From the NCBI RefSeq assembly GCF_007827465.1, contig NZ_VISL01000001.1:2561001-2625000 (forward strand): a DNA stretch of 64,000 nt, given 5' to 3'. The notes under the pieces were generated by a model that was not told the DNA's origin, searched no databases, and was given only the letters and a program-made list of their open reading frames with translations. A program made the position numbers and the translations under genes. Every line of letters starts with the position of its first letter. Positions within the stretch are counted from its first letter, which is position 1. This document shows positions 44,500-53,005 of this stretch, piece by piece. The DNA comes from Dokdonia sp. Hel_I_53 (lineage in GTDB: Bacteria; Bacteroidota; Bacteroidia; Flavobacteriales; Flavobacteriaceae).

Positions 44500-45135
44500 G
44501 GCCACTGCATAAAGCGAGTGCGGCATTTTGCTGATTTGCTTTACTTGTGGGTCTGTAATTGTTTTGCCTAAATATACAGTTATTTGTGGTTCTGTAAGCC
44601 GCACATAGAGCTTTCAAAAATGCCTCATTCGCTTTATGCTTGAGTTCTTGCATCCGACGCAGGAGCACAGCGACTAAGAGGAATGCACAAGTTGCAACTA
44701 CATTTCGATTTTTCTATAATTAAGCTGTATGCTTTTAGGCATTTTTGAGCAGTGGCCTCTAGCCTCCGACGAATGAGGCACGAATGAGAGGAAGGCTTAT
44801 TGATTAAGTAGGGCGGGAGCTGTAAAATTTACTTTTGATGTATACCTCAAGTTTTGACAAAGCCAGAGACTTTACCGTTTATGAATTGATTAAGATGGTT
44901 ATGAATTTTACAGCGGAGCCATACGACAAAGCGGTAATTAGCTGATGTGCAAATACCTTCGATAGCTATATACTTTTACAAGTATGCGAGCCCTCTAGCC
45001 AATCAGACTGCCACGGTTCGTATAACCGTCAGTTACGGGTTTGTATGCGTTAATTTTCGGTTAAGCACTGACGCTCGCAATTCCGAGTGGATTCGGACGT
45101 AGTCGAATCCGCCGTAATTGCAGTTATACATTGTT
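44495..45135. repeat. Array module 3, complete (second hairpin type)
   Basis: Left block like modules 1 and 2. Right hairpin like module 1: GTATAACCG...TTACGG near 45019-45038 pairs with CCGTAATTGCAGTTATAC near 45111-45129, with the inner GGATTCG/CGAATCC stem. The hairpins of modules 1 and 3 differ most in the loop. Confidence 0.87.
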
Positions 45136-45666
45136 GTATGTAGTGCTTTCACATTTTTCTTTTAATTCATGGTTCGAGTATGTTATTTCATAAATCCATT
45201 TTCTTCCCTCATTTTCACGTTCTCGAATAAATTCCTCGGTTTTTTCGACACAAATGAATCCAGTACTTTTTGGATTAAATAAATAAATTTCGTCTTGGTC
45301 AATTTCGATTAAGTCAATCCAATTGTCACTTAATTTTTCCTTCGTTATTTTAATCAGTCCGAAGTTATAGTTCATAAGGAAAATATAAAGTTCAGAGTCT
45401 GTTATTAGGTCAAGAAAACTCTTTATGATATTTTGAATTATCAGAGTGTTTTCAATTTCGGTTTGAAAGTATAAGTTTTCTTTCCATTTGTCATTTGGCC
45501 AATCGTCCGTTTCAGATTGAAAAGAGTCAGATTCCTCAAAACTTAAAAAATCAAATGTGTTTTTTGGTAATATTGAATTAAGTTTCGGTTCGAGTTTTGC
45601 CCGTTTTTCTTTCCGTTCAATTTCCCACCTCAATTCTGCAATTCTATTTTTTTCTTTATCTATCAT
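45124..45666 (-). CDS. Cassette 4 gene: unknown 180-residue protein
   Basis: Starts at an ATG 30 bases inside the cassette (MIDKEKNRIAELRWEIERKE). The N-terminus is a charged helix and the rest has an acidic alpha/beta pattern (DLITDSELYIFLMNYNFGLIKITKEKLSDNWIDLIEID) that resembles SMI1/KNR4 immunity-like proteins only loosely; I do not assign a family. The last codons (TTYNNV and stop) are supplied by the cassette end and the module, so the reading frame ends in repeat DNA. Confidence 0.65.
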   Translation of the reverse strand: MIDKEKNRIAELRWEIERKEKRAKLEPKLNSILPKNTFDFLSFEESDSFQSETDDWPNDKWKENLYFQTEIENTLIIQNIIKSFLDLITDSELYIFLMNYNFGLIKITKEKLSDNWIDLIEIDQDEIYLFNPKSTGFICVEKTEEFIRERENEGRKWIYEITYSNHELKEKCESTTYNNV

Positions 45667-45702
45667 TTGAATTTCTCCGTTTTTACGGCATTACACACAA
45701 CA
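45131..45702. other. Cassette 4 with matching inverted ends
   Basis: TGTTGTATGTAGTG at 45132-45145 matches CATTACACACAACA at 45689-45702 in reverse complement at 12 of 14 positions. Confidence 0.8.
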
Positions 45703-46403
45703 GGCCACTGCATAAAGCGAGTGCGGCATTTTGCTGGAAGGCCTGTATTTGTTTGTATGTTAAATACTTGTATAAATATACACTTAATTTTGGGTCTGTC
45801 AGCCGCACTTAGAGCTTTCAAACCTGCCTCCGACGAGCAAAGCGAGAGGAAGGCATAACATTCGCTTTATGCTTGAGTTCTTGCATCCGACGCAGGAGCG
45901 TAGCGACTAAGAGGAATGCACAAGTTGCAATTACATTTCGATTGGTCTATAATTAAGCTGTATTCTATTGAGCATTTTTGAGCAGTGGCCTCTATCCTCC
46001 GACGAATGAGGCACGAATGAGAGGAAGGATCACTGATTGAGTCCCATCACCAACGAATGAGGTACGAATGAGAGGATGATGCAAGGAGCTGTAAAATTTA
46101 CTTTTGATGTATACCTAATTTTAACAAAGCCAGAGACTTTACCGTTTATGTATTCATTAAGATGATTATGAATTTTACAGCGGAGCCATACGACCAAGCG
46201 GTAATGAGCTGATGTGCAAAAACCTTCGATAATTATAAACTTTTATAAGTATGCGAGCCCTCTAGCCAATCAGACTGCCACGGTTCGTGTAAGGATGGTT
46301 GCGTGATTGAGCAACTAACTTAGTAAAAATGGAACGAACCAAAGGAAAATCCGCAGGATTTTCCGAGTAGTCTAGAACCAAGCAATTATTTTTACACTTT
46401 GTT
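45698..46403. repeat. Array module 4, complete, with altered left block (third hairpin type)
   Basis: The left block has a different interior (GGAAGGCCTGTATTTG from about 45737) and an extra CCTCCGACGAGCAAAGCGAGAGG segment near 45828. The right hairpin pairs GTGTAAGGATGGTTGC (46288-46303) with GCAATTATTTTTACAC (46382-46397), around a perfect GGAAAATCC/GGATTTTCC stem (46342-46362). Confidence 0.85.
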
Positions 46404-47085
46404 ATATGCAGGTTTTATTTCAGTTTTTCCTTTAAACGCTTTTCAATCCGAAAAATAAGATGGAAAACAAAATCGAAATAAAGTTTAGCATTTTCTTTCG
46501 CAAAATTCTCCATTTGTAAAGCTTGAAAAGTCGGTATGATTTTTTGATTTATACTAACTTCTTTTAAATCAGCATTTGGATTTGTAAAACTTCCTTGAAA
46601 CATAGGTGAATTATCAGGTAAGTCAGCTAAAATTTTACTTGGGTCAGCGTGTGAAAATCCATTTCTTATTAACTCACGAATTATATCGAATAGAAAGTTT
46701 TTTTCTTTGTCCGAAATTAGTTTAAGTTTTTTACATTTTTCAATTGAATTCCCTAATGGAATTGAACCATATTTTTCATTCGGTTCTTTAAACACGTCAT
46801 TCCATTTTTCAATTGGTATTGGTCCAATTCCTGTGTCGTCTTTAATCAAAGCAAGTTTTAAAAGACGTTCCAGTAAGTTGTTAGTTAGTGTTATTGTAGC
46901 TCTATCAAATTCGAGAATTAGGCACTTGTTTATCTCAAAAATTAAAGTGTTAAATTCACAGAAAACTTCTAGATTAAAATCAAAATATTTAGATAACTCC
47001 GGAAAATTTTTGTCCAGTTTTTCAATAAAGCTTTTTTCGAAAACTACTTTTTCCATTTGAGTGATTTTTCAACTTGCATATAACA
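46400..47085. other. Cassette 5 with matching inverted ends
   Basis: TGTTATATGCAGG at 46400-46412 matches ACTTGCATATAACA at 47072-47085 in reverse complement with one difference. Confidence 0.85.
46415..47056 (-). CDS. Cassette 5 gene: helical protein with a HEPN-like RxxxxH motif
   Basis: A 213-residue, mostly helical soluble protein. IIRELIRNGFSHADPSKI (about residues 125-142) has Arg-x4-His, the form of motif found in HEPN-domain RNases and in related abortive-infection and DUF4145-like proteins; the long helices on each side (TNNLLERLLKLALIK; LYFDFVFHLIFRIEKRLKEKL) fit a HEPN bundle. No partner antitoxin is next to it. The assignment rests on the motif alone. The gene fills the cassette. 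Confidence 0.6.
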   Translation of the reverse strand: MEKVVFEKSFIEKLDKNFPELSKYFDFNLEVFCEFNTLIFEINKCLILEFDRATITLTNNLLERLLKLALIKDDTGIGPIPIEKWNDVFKEPNEKYGSIPLGNSIEKCKKLKLISDKEKNFLFDIIRELIRNGFSHADPSKILADLPDNSPMFQGSFTNPNADLKEVSINQKIIPTFQALQMENFAKENAKLYFDFVFHLIFRIEKRLKEKLK

Positions 47086-47350
47086 GGCCACTGCATAAAG
47101 CGAGTGCGGCATTTTGCTGGAAGGCCTGTATTTGTTTGTTTTTTAAATACTTGTATAAATATACATTTATTTATGAACCTATGAGTCGCGCATAGCATAC
47201 TTCGACAAGCTTAAGTTACTCTTTTCGATCTTACTTCTATTATGATGATCGAATAAGCATAGCGACTAAGACAAATACACAGGTTTTCTCTACAATTTAA
47301 AAACGCTAGAACTTAACAAAATATATGATTTCTAAGTAATCAGACTGATT
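47082..47350. repeat. Array module 5, partial and decayed (right edge)
   Basis: Starts exactly like module 4 (GGCCACTGCATAAAGCG, 47086-47102; GGAAGGCCTGTATTTG) for about 120 bases. It then drifts, with recognisable remains of GCGACTAAGAGGAATGCACAAG near 47268-47285 and of the AATCAGACTG block near 47337-47347. No hairpin or GTT end is left. Confidence 0.75.
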
Positions 47351-47386
47351 CTCTAGAAAGCTTTTAACTTTTCGTGAAAGCGTAAA

Positions 47387-47425
47387 AAAAAATCGGCTAC
47401 CCTTTGTAGGATAACCGATTTTCTA
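47387..47425 (-). terminator. Terminator of pnp
   Basis: AAAATCGGCTA-type arm (47389-47399) pairs with TAACCGATTTT (47413-47423), with A-run on the plus strand that reads as a U-run in the pnp transcript. Confidence 0.8.
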
Positions 47426-47463
47426 TAAAATATAAGCTGTAAATAGATATCTAGTACTAAAGA

Positions 47464-49680
47464 CTAGTCTCTCTTACGATCATCACGTCTGTTGTCACGA
47501 CCTCCACGATTACGATCACGGTCATTATTCTCTCTTGGTGGACGTGCTACATATCCTTCTGGCTTCTCCATAAGTGCCTTACGAGATACTTTTTCTTTAC
47601 GCGTACGTTTGTCTAAGCCAAAGTATTTTACATCAAGCTCTTCACCCATAGAAAGTACATCAGAAGCATTTTCTGTGCGTTCCCATGCGATTTCAGATAC
47701 GTGAAGTAATACTTCATTACCTGGAGCGTCAAGATATTCTACCACCGCACCAAAGTCTAGCATCTTAATAACCTTTACCTTGTAGGTATTTCCTACCACA
47801 GGCTTAAAAGTAATAGAGTCTATCTTAGCCAGTACAGCATCAATTCCTGCTTGTCCAGTTCCTAATATTTCAACAACACCTTCTTCAGTCACTGGATCTT
47901 CGTTTATTACGATTGTAGTTCCTGTCTCTTTTTGAAGTTCTTGTATTACTTTACCACCAGGTCCTATTAAGGCACCTATGTACTCATTAGGGATACGTAC
48001 GCCTACCATTTTAGGAGCATATTCTTTTACGTCCTCACGTGGTGCTGCAATCGTATCAGTTATTTTCTCAAGAATGTGTAAACGACCTGCACGTGCTTGT
48101 TGTAAAGCATTTACAAGAATCTCGTAAGAAAGTCCTTTTACTTTAATATCCATTTGACATGCAGTAATACCATCTGCCGTACCAGTTACTTTAAAGTCCA
48201 TATCTCCTAAGTGATCTTCATCACCAAGGATATCAGAAAGTACTGCATACTTTCCAGAGTCTGCATCTGAGATTAATCCCATCGCAATACCAGAAACTGG
48301 TTTTACCATCTGTATTCCTGCGTCCATCATCGCCATAGTTCCTGCACAAACAGTCGCCATAGAAGATGATCCGTTAGATTCTAATACCTCAGAAACCACA
48401 CGTACCGTGTACGGGCAATCTTCTGGTACCATACCTTTTAACCCACGTTGTGCAAGGTTACCGTGACCTACCTCACGACGTGAAGTCCCACGTATAGGTC
48501 TCGCTTCACCAGTACAAAAAGGAGGGAAGTTATAGTGTAAGTAAAAACGCTCTTCACCTTCATAAGACGGCATATCAATTTGATTTGCATCTCTAGAAGT
48601 TCCTAGTGTTACCGTTGCAAGTGCTTGTGTCTCTCCACGAGTAAATACAGCAGATCCATGTACAGATGGAAGGTAATCTACCTCACACCAGATGTCTCTT
48701 ACCTCTGTAGTTTTACGACCGTCTAGACGTAAACCTTCATTTAAAGTAAGGTCACGTATGGCAGCCTTTTCGGCAGCACGGTAATATTTAGATACCAGTC
48801 CGCCATAATCTTCTAGTTCTTCTTCAGAAAAAGTAGCTTTAATTTCTTCCTTTATTTCAGAGAACGCCATACCGCGTTCTTTTTTTGAAGATCCTGCTTG
48901 AGCGATAGCATATACTTTATCGTATGCCATGTCATGTACTTTTTTCTTAAGATCTGCATCTTCACGCTCTGCTGGGTACTCACGTACTTCTTTACGGCCT
49001 ACAGCATCTGCAAGACGTAATTGCGCCTCACACTGTACTTTAATGTGATCGTGAGCAAATTTGATAGCGTCTGCCATTTCTTCTTCAGAAATTTCGTCCA
49101 TCTCACCTTCTACCATCATCACAGAGTCTATAGAAGCTCCTATCATCATATCAATGTCAGACTCTTCTAGCTGTGCTCTGGTAGGGTTAATGATAAACTC
49201 ACCGTTTACACGACCTACACGTGCCTCAGAAATCGCACACTCAAATGGGAAGTCAGATAACTGGATTGCTGCAGAAGCGGCAAGACCTGCCATTGCATCT
49301 GGCATTACATCATCATCATGAGACATTAGTTGGATCATTACCTGCGTTTCTGCATGGTAATCCTTTGGAAAAAGTGGGCGTAATACACGATCTACTAGAC
49401 GCATGGTCAATACTTCCCCGTCAGATGGGCGAGCTTCTCTCTTAAAGAAACCTCCTGGGTAACGACCTGCAGCTGCAAACTTCTCACGGTAATCTACCGT
49501 AAGTGGTAAGAAGTCAAGATCTTTTGCTTCATAGTTAGACACTACAGTACAAAGCATCATACACTTACCAGACTGTACTACTACAGATCCGTGTGCTTGC
49601 TTTGCAAGTTTTCCTGTTTCGATAGAAATTTCTCTTCCATCACCAAGGTCAATGACCTCTTTGTAAACCTTTGGAATCAT
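47464..49680 (-). CDS. pnp: Polynucleotide phosphorylase
   Basis: A 738-residue RNA-degrading phosphorylase. It has two RNase PH-like domains (about 1-230 and 310-545; [22 protein letters not shown] is in the second), a KH domain (about 550-610, [26 protein letters not shown]), an S1 domain (about 620-690) and a C-terminal Arg/Asp-rich tail ([25 protein letters not shown] in parts). It degrades mRNA 3' to 5' with phosphate. rpsO lies upstream on the same strand, the usual gene order, but with a 457-base gap and a terminator between. Confidence 0.97.
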   Translation of the reverse strand: MIPKVYKEVIDLGDGREISIETGKLAKQAHGSVVVQSGKCMMLCTVVSNYEAKDLDFLPLTVDYREKFAAAGRYPGGFFKREARPSDGEVLTMRLVDRVLRPLFPKDYHAETQVMIQLMSHDDDVMPDAMAGLAASAAIQLSDFPFECAISEARVGRVNGEFIINPTRAQLEESDIDMMIGASIDSVMMVEGEMDEISEEEMADAIKFAHDHIKVQCEAQLRLADAVGRKEVREYPAEREDADLKKKVHDMAYDKVYAIAQAGSSKKERGMAFSEIKEEIKATFSEEELEDYGGLVSKYYRAAEKAAIRDLTLNEGLRLDGRKTTEVRDIWCEVDYLPSVHGSAVFTRGETQALATVTLGTSRDANQIDMPSYEGEERFYLHYNFPPFCTGEARPIRGTSRREVGHGNLAQRGLKGMVPEDCPYTVRVVSEVLESNGSSSMATVCAGTMAMMDAGIQMVKPVSGIAMGLISDADSGKYAVLSDILGDEDHLGDMDFKVTGTADGITACQMDIKVKGLSYEILVNALQQARAGRLHILEKITDTIAAPREDVKEYAPKMVGVRIPNEYIGALIGPGGKVIQELQKETGTTIVINEDPVTEEGVVEILGTGQAGIDAVLAKIDSITFKPVVGNTYKVKVIKMLDFGAVVEYLDAPGNEVLLHVSEIAWERTENASDVLSMGEELDVKYFGLDKRTRKEKVSRKALMEKPEGYVARPPRENNDRDRNRGGRDNRRDDRKRD

Positions 49681-50085
49681 AAAATAAATTGTTTTTCATC
49701 CTCCCTAGAGAGAATTGTTTTTTGCAAGTGAGACGGGTAACGATACCTATCTCGCTTTCGCAAAAATGTTAGTTTCTGGAACACTCTTCGTGAGTATTCA
49801 CCTGTGTCGTTGTGTTGTAGTTGTAGTTGTAAGGTGATAAAGAGGTAGTTACTTCTCCTTATCGAGACACCAATGAAAAACTAGCTGTTTCAGCTTTCTC
49901 GGCCATTTGTAAAACTAAAATGGTCTTAAGTATGTATTGCCTTTCGGCGAAAATGTGCTTCAATTATATAATCGCTACACATTTTTGATCCGTTTCTTAG
50001 GGTGCTACGCTTTCGCGAAAGCGGTAAAAGAAACATCAGAATTTTTAAATCTTCTTAGGACAAGTGTATCAAAACCTCCTGCCTA
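49681..50085 (-). other. Long leader region upstream of pnp
   Basis: About 400 bases without a gene. It holds a perfect palindrome (50010-50025), a decayed one (near 49752), and no -7 box I trust. The pnp leader in other bacteria is a site of autoregulation; I saw no specific hairpin to prove it here. Confidence 0.45.
50010..50025. repeat. 16-bp palindrome, perfect copy
   Basis: First perfect copy after the cassette array. Confidence 0.95.
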
Positions 50086-50095
50086 AATTTATTAA

Positions 50096-50134
50096 AATAA
50101 AAATGGGAGCTCTTTACAAGCTCCCATTTTTAAT
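50096..50134 (-). terminator. Terminator of rpsO
   Basis: AAAATGGGAGCT pairs with AGCTCCCATTTT around a short loop, just past the rpsO stop, with U-run in the rpsO direction. Confidence 0.88.
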
Positions 50135-50137
50135 ATA

Positions 50138-50407
50138 TTATTTACGGATACCTAGTTCCTTAATAATAGCACGGTAACGTAAAATGTCTTTTTTGATTAA
50201 GTAATCAAGTAAAGAACGACGCTTACCTACGAGCATTACTAGTGCACGCTCTGTGTTATAATCTTTACGGTTCTTTTTTAAGTGCTCCGTAAGGTGACTA
50301 ATGCGTTGTGTAAAAATTGCAATTTGTCCTTCTGCAGATCCAGTATCGTTTTTACCTTTTCCGTGTTTTGCAAAAAGATCTTCTTTTTGTTCTTTTGTTA
50401 AATACAT
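50138..50407 (-). CDS. rpsO: 30S ribosomal protein S15
   Basis: An 89-residue protein that matches S15 along its length (DTGSAEGQIAIFTQRISHLTEHLKKNRKDYNTERALVMLVGKRRSLLDYLIKKD). It binds 16S rRNA helices 20-22 early in 30S assembly. A TATCTTTG -7 box at 50469-50462 on the minus strand would give a leader of about 48 bases. Confidence 0.98.
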   Translation of the reverse strand: MYLTKEQKEDLFAKHGKGKNDTGSAEGQIAIFTQRISHLTEHLKKNRKDYNTERALVMLVGKRRSLLDYLIKKDILRYRAIIKELGIRK

Positions 50408-50461
50408 TCCAATATTGTTTTAAATGAAATTCATGTATGTGATAGCGTATCTATCAGCGCG

Positions 50462-50469
50462 CAAAGATA
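50462..50469 (-). promoter_or_regulatory. -7 box for rpsO (TATCTTTG)
   Basis: Perfect TAnnTTTG on the minus strand; no TTG at the usual distance. Confidence 0.45.
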
Positions 50470-50514
50470 GTATTTATTTTTAGGATGCTTTCGTTTGAGC
50501 GTAACAAATTTAGC

Positions 50515-51711
50515 CTAAAACCCAAAAATATTAGAGAACGTGAGAAAGATACCGTAGTTGTAGTCTAGTTGGCCTTTTTCATTCCCCAAAAATTCATAAT
50601 TTTCTAAGAGCGCGTCGTTCATCTGATAATATATGGCCGCTTGTATGCCTAAGAAGATCTCAGGAGCCAGTTCTTTTTTATATTGAAATCTGGCAAAAGC
50701 AAGCTCACGGTATTTTTCAGTATGAGAAGCATATCTTTCATCTGGAATACCATTAAAACTGTTATTGTCCGTTTTAGTACTGTAAGTGTTTAATATAGTA
50801 TTGCTTTTTGCACTTGTGAATCCGTTTGCTTTGTAATAGCCTGTAAAGAATTTCCAATCATCATATTGATAGCCTACAAAACCATAGATAGCGTTACCAC
50901 TCATAAATGAGTAGGTGTCGTTACTTTCATTACTAGCACTATATAAACCATACATGGAGCCAAAAAGTACATTCTTTTGATTAAGATGATACGCATAAGC
51001 AACACCTAGAGCGGTACTGTTTAAATTGACTTTTAAGGATGCATCGTCATCAGAAAATCGATTTTTTTGATTGATTTGCCCACCTTTATGATAATAAATA
51101 TGTTGTAGAGAGGTAGATAATTTACTTTTTGGAGTGCTTACAAATAGATGCTTGAAGTTGAGACCAAGAGTGAAGATTTCACGTTCTTTATCGAGGGGTT
51201 CGATAAAATTTTCCCAGTCTATCCAAGTTTCTAGATGGGTTTTCTCTGCACGATAGGTGTAGGAGAATCCAGTTTCTAACACTCGCTCGTTTAGTACTTT
51301 TTCATTACTCATTAATGGTTCTATGAGCCCATGGTTATCCCTTGCATCTAGGTTGCCTATGGTAAAGTGATGTGAGTTTTTAATGTATTGAGCCGTAAAT
51401 ACGGGGATTGCTGTATCCAGACGGTCTTCACCAAAGTTTTTGTATAAGAACACCCCTGCATACAAAGTAATTTCTTTACTAGCTTTGTAATATAATGAGG
51501 TCTGTAACTGGGTTCCTAAAATGGTCTCCCCATCTGCAATGTAATTAAAGTACTCTTTATTTTTAATACTATTTAAATTCCGTACTTCAATCCCTAGGCT
51601 AGTGTTAGTGCTGTCTACTAAAATTTTTTTCGTAAAAAAAACAGATTCTTGTGCCTGTAGTGATGGTAGATGGCTGCAGCAATAGAAAGCAATGAGGAGA
51701 ATATAGCGCAT
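50515..51711 (-). CDS. Outer-membrane beta-barrel-type protein
   Basis: A 398-residue exported protein (signal peptide MRYILLIAFYCCSHLPSLQA). The rest alternates polar and aromatic residues in amphipathic strands (TSLYYKASKEITLYAGVFLYKNF, YGFVGYQYDDWKFFTGYYKANGF) and ends NYGIFLTFSNIFGF with a terminal phenylalanine, as barrel proteins do. No family was recognised. It follows another barrel-like gene by eight bases. Confidence 0.7.
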   Translation of the reverse strand: MRYILLIAFYCCSHLPSLQAQESVFFTKKILVDSTNTSLGIEVRNLNSIKNKEYFNYIADGETILGTQLQTSLYYKASKEITLYAGVFLYKNFGEDRLDTAIPVFTAQYIKNSHHFTIGNLDARDNHGLIEPLMSNEKVLNERVLETGFSYTYRAEKTHLETWIDWENFIEPLDKEREIFTLGLNFKHLFVSTPKSKLSTSLQHIYYHKGGQINQKNRFSDDDASLKVNLNSTALGVAYAYHLNQKNVLFGSMYGLYSASNESNDTYSFMSGNAIYGFVGYQYDDWKFFTGYYKANGFTSAKSNTILNTYSTKTDNNSFNGIPDERYASHTEKYRELAFARFQYKKELAPEIFLGIQAAIYYQMNDALLENYEFLGNEKGQLDYNYGIFLTFSNIFGF

Positions 51712-51719
51712 ATTATTTT

Positions 51720-52940
51720 TTAATTAACCGTGTACGTAATTCCAATTCCTGACTCAATATCTGGAGCATTATTTACACTTAGATCTTCTTTGAGGTACAC
51801 ATGATAGTTTATTTTTTTTCTCCCATGTGTATATTGTAGTGTCCAACTACTTAAATATTCTAATAAGGTAGTGTACCCATTATGCCATCCCGCATTGATC
51901 GATTCCCAATCTCCCTTCAAGTGAAAATAATCTTTTTCCTCTTTTTTTCTAAAAGGTGTTTGTAGTTGGTAGTGAATTTGTAAAGCATTAAAATTGCCTC
52001 GATTTGTATAGGTAGTCCATTCTAGTGACATTTCTGTGGCGCCTTGGATTCTATTATTTCCTAATGAAACGTTCTTTTTAAAGTCAATCACATTATTGTA
52101 TTGCACGTTGATGCCAGTTGCAAAACGTAAAAACTGGTGATCTCTAAATGGCCATTTTTTTTGAATAGCTCCTTGAATCCCTATATCGACACTATGATTA
52201 AACCGAGTAGTGTTCCACCCTGCTGTAATCCCAATATTGGTAGCTATATGTTTGTTTGATAACCCGCGATTTGCTGGATAGTAGTTGTAAGTGGCATCAA
52301 TTCCCCCAAGAAAAAATTCACCTCTTTTCATTGTTAATGTTCTTCCTCGATTGTCCGTGTATCTAAATTTTACTTGATCATAGCCGTAAAATTTTCTCCC
52401 AAAAGGGTCCTCACCGCCAGCTATATTACTATGAAACCATTCAATATTAGCATCGTTAGAAAAGATAGACCATGGGTTCTTTCCTGCTACAGCCATAAAT
52501 CCCCTAGCGCCTATATGTAGATCTTGCTTTTTAGCTAGTGGAATTAGTAGGGTCGCACGGTATACTTTAATAACCGCGTCAAATTCGTATGAATATAGTT
52601 GAGCAGGTGTCTCTTCCTGATTCTCATAATCAAACACTCTGTAAAACCAAGGTAGCGAGCTAAACTGCTGACGGATGTTTGGGTCTTCAGGTAAATATGC
52701 GGTTACTTGCGGTTGGAAAACATTGCCACTTTGTTGTTGTAAGATGAGTTGCGTCTTTTTAACAGCATGCTCCCTAAAGTTTTGCGAGATCTGTGTGCTG
52801 TAGATTCCAAGAGGGTGGGTAGAGGCGAGGTTTAATTTAGTAATCCCATTTTTAGTGACCAGAGAATCGATAGACACAATTTGTCCTAACAAAGGGAAGG
52901 CAGCCAAAAAGAGTATAATTTCTAGTACTTTTGGACTCAT
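51720..52940 (-). CDS. Outer-membrane beta-barrel-type protein
   Basis: The start is taken at the ATG giving MSPKVLEIILFLAAFPLLGQ, a good signal peptide; a longer frame starts eight codons earlier. The 406-residue product has many amphipathic strands (FEFLGG-like, QIHYQLQTPFRKKEEKDYF, SWTLQYTHGRKKINYHVYL). No family was recognised. It lies between gldA and the second barrel gene on one strand, so the three may share a transcript; a link to gliding is not shown. Confidence 0.7.
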   Translation of the reverse strand: MSPKVLEIILFLAAFPLLGQIVSIDSLVTKNGITKLNLASTHPLGIYSTQISQNFREHAVKKTQLILQQQSGNVFQPQVTAYLPEDPNIRQQFSSLPWFYRVFDYENQEETPAQLYSYEFDAVIKVYRATLLIPLAKKQDLHIGARGFMAVAGKNPWSIFSNDANIEWFHSNIAGGEDPFGRKFYGYDQVKFRYTDNRGRTLTMKRGEFFLGGIDATYNYYPANRGLSNKHIATNIGITAGWNTTRFNHSVDIGIQGAIQKKWPFRDHQFLRFATGINVQYNNVIDFKKNVSLGNNRIQGATEMSLEWTTYTNRGNFNALQIHYQLQTPFRKKEEKDYFHLKGDWESINAGWHNGYTTLLEYLSSWTLQYTHGRKKINYHVYLKEDLSVNNAPDIESGIGITYTVN

Positions 52941-53005
52941 AAAATAGTTTAGAACGTTCGACACACCTTTCTTTTATAGCATTTATGCCATGAAACTTCT
53001 ATCAC

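Larger units (their letters stand above)
39113..47350. mobile_element. Gene-cassette array with long structured repeat modules (integron-like, no integrase seen)
   Basis: Five cassettes (genes at 39421-40065, 40908-43173, 43846-44475, 45124-45666, 46415-47056) alternate with four complete and two partial copies of one non-coding module. Each cassette begins with GTT plus a cassette-specific sequence and ends with its reverse complement plus AAC: for example TGTTGTGCTTCG with TGAAGCACAACA, and TGTTATATGCAG with TTGCATATAACA. The modules are alike across copies, while these cassette ends differ. In integrons the same covariation arises because the two ends of one cassette pair in the folded attC. 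The core here is GTT followed by alternating purine and pyrimidine rather than GTTRRRY. No recombinase gene lies in the window. Unit orientation is best read on the minus strand (gene, then compact hairpin). Confidence 0.8.

Noticed and set aside
39113..47350. CRISPR array
   Set aside because: Repeats are hundreds of bases long, spacers contain genes, and no cas genes are present.
39113..47350. Set of insertion sequences or a composite transposon
   Set aside because: No transposase or target-site duplication was seen. The inverted repeats belong to each cassette and differ between cassettes.
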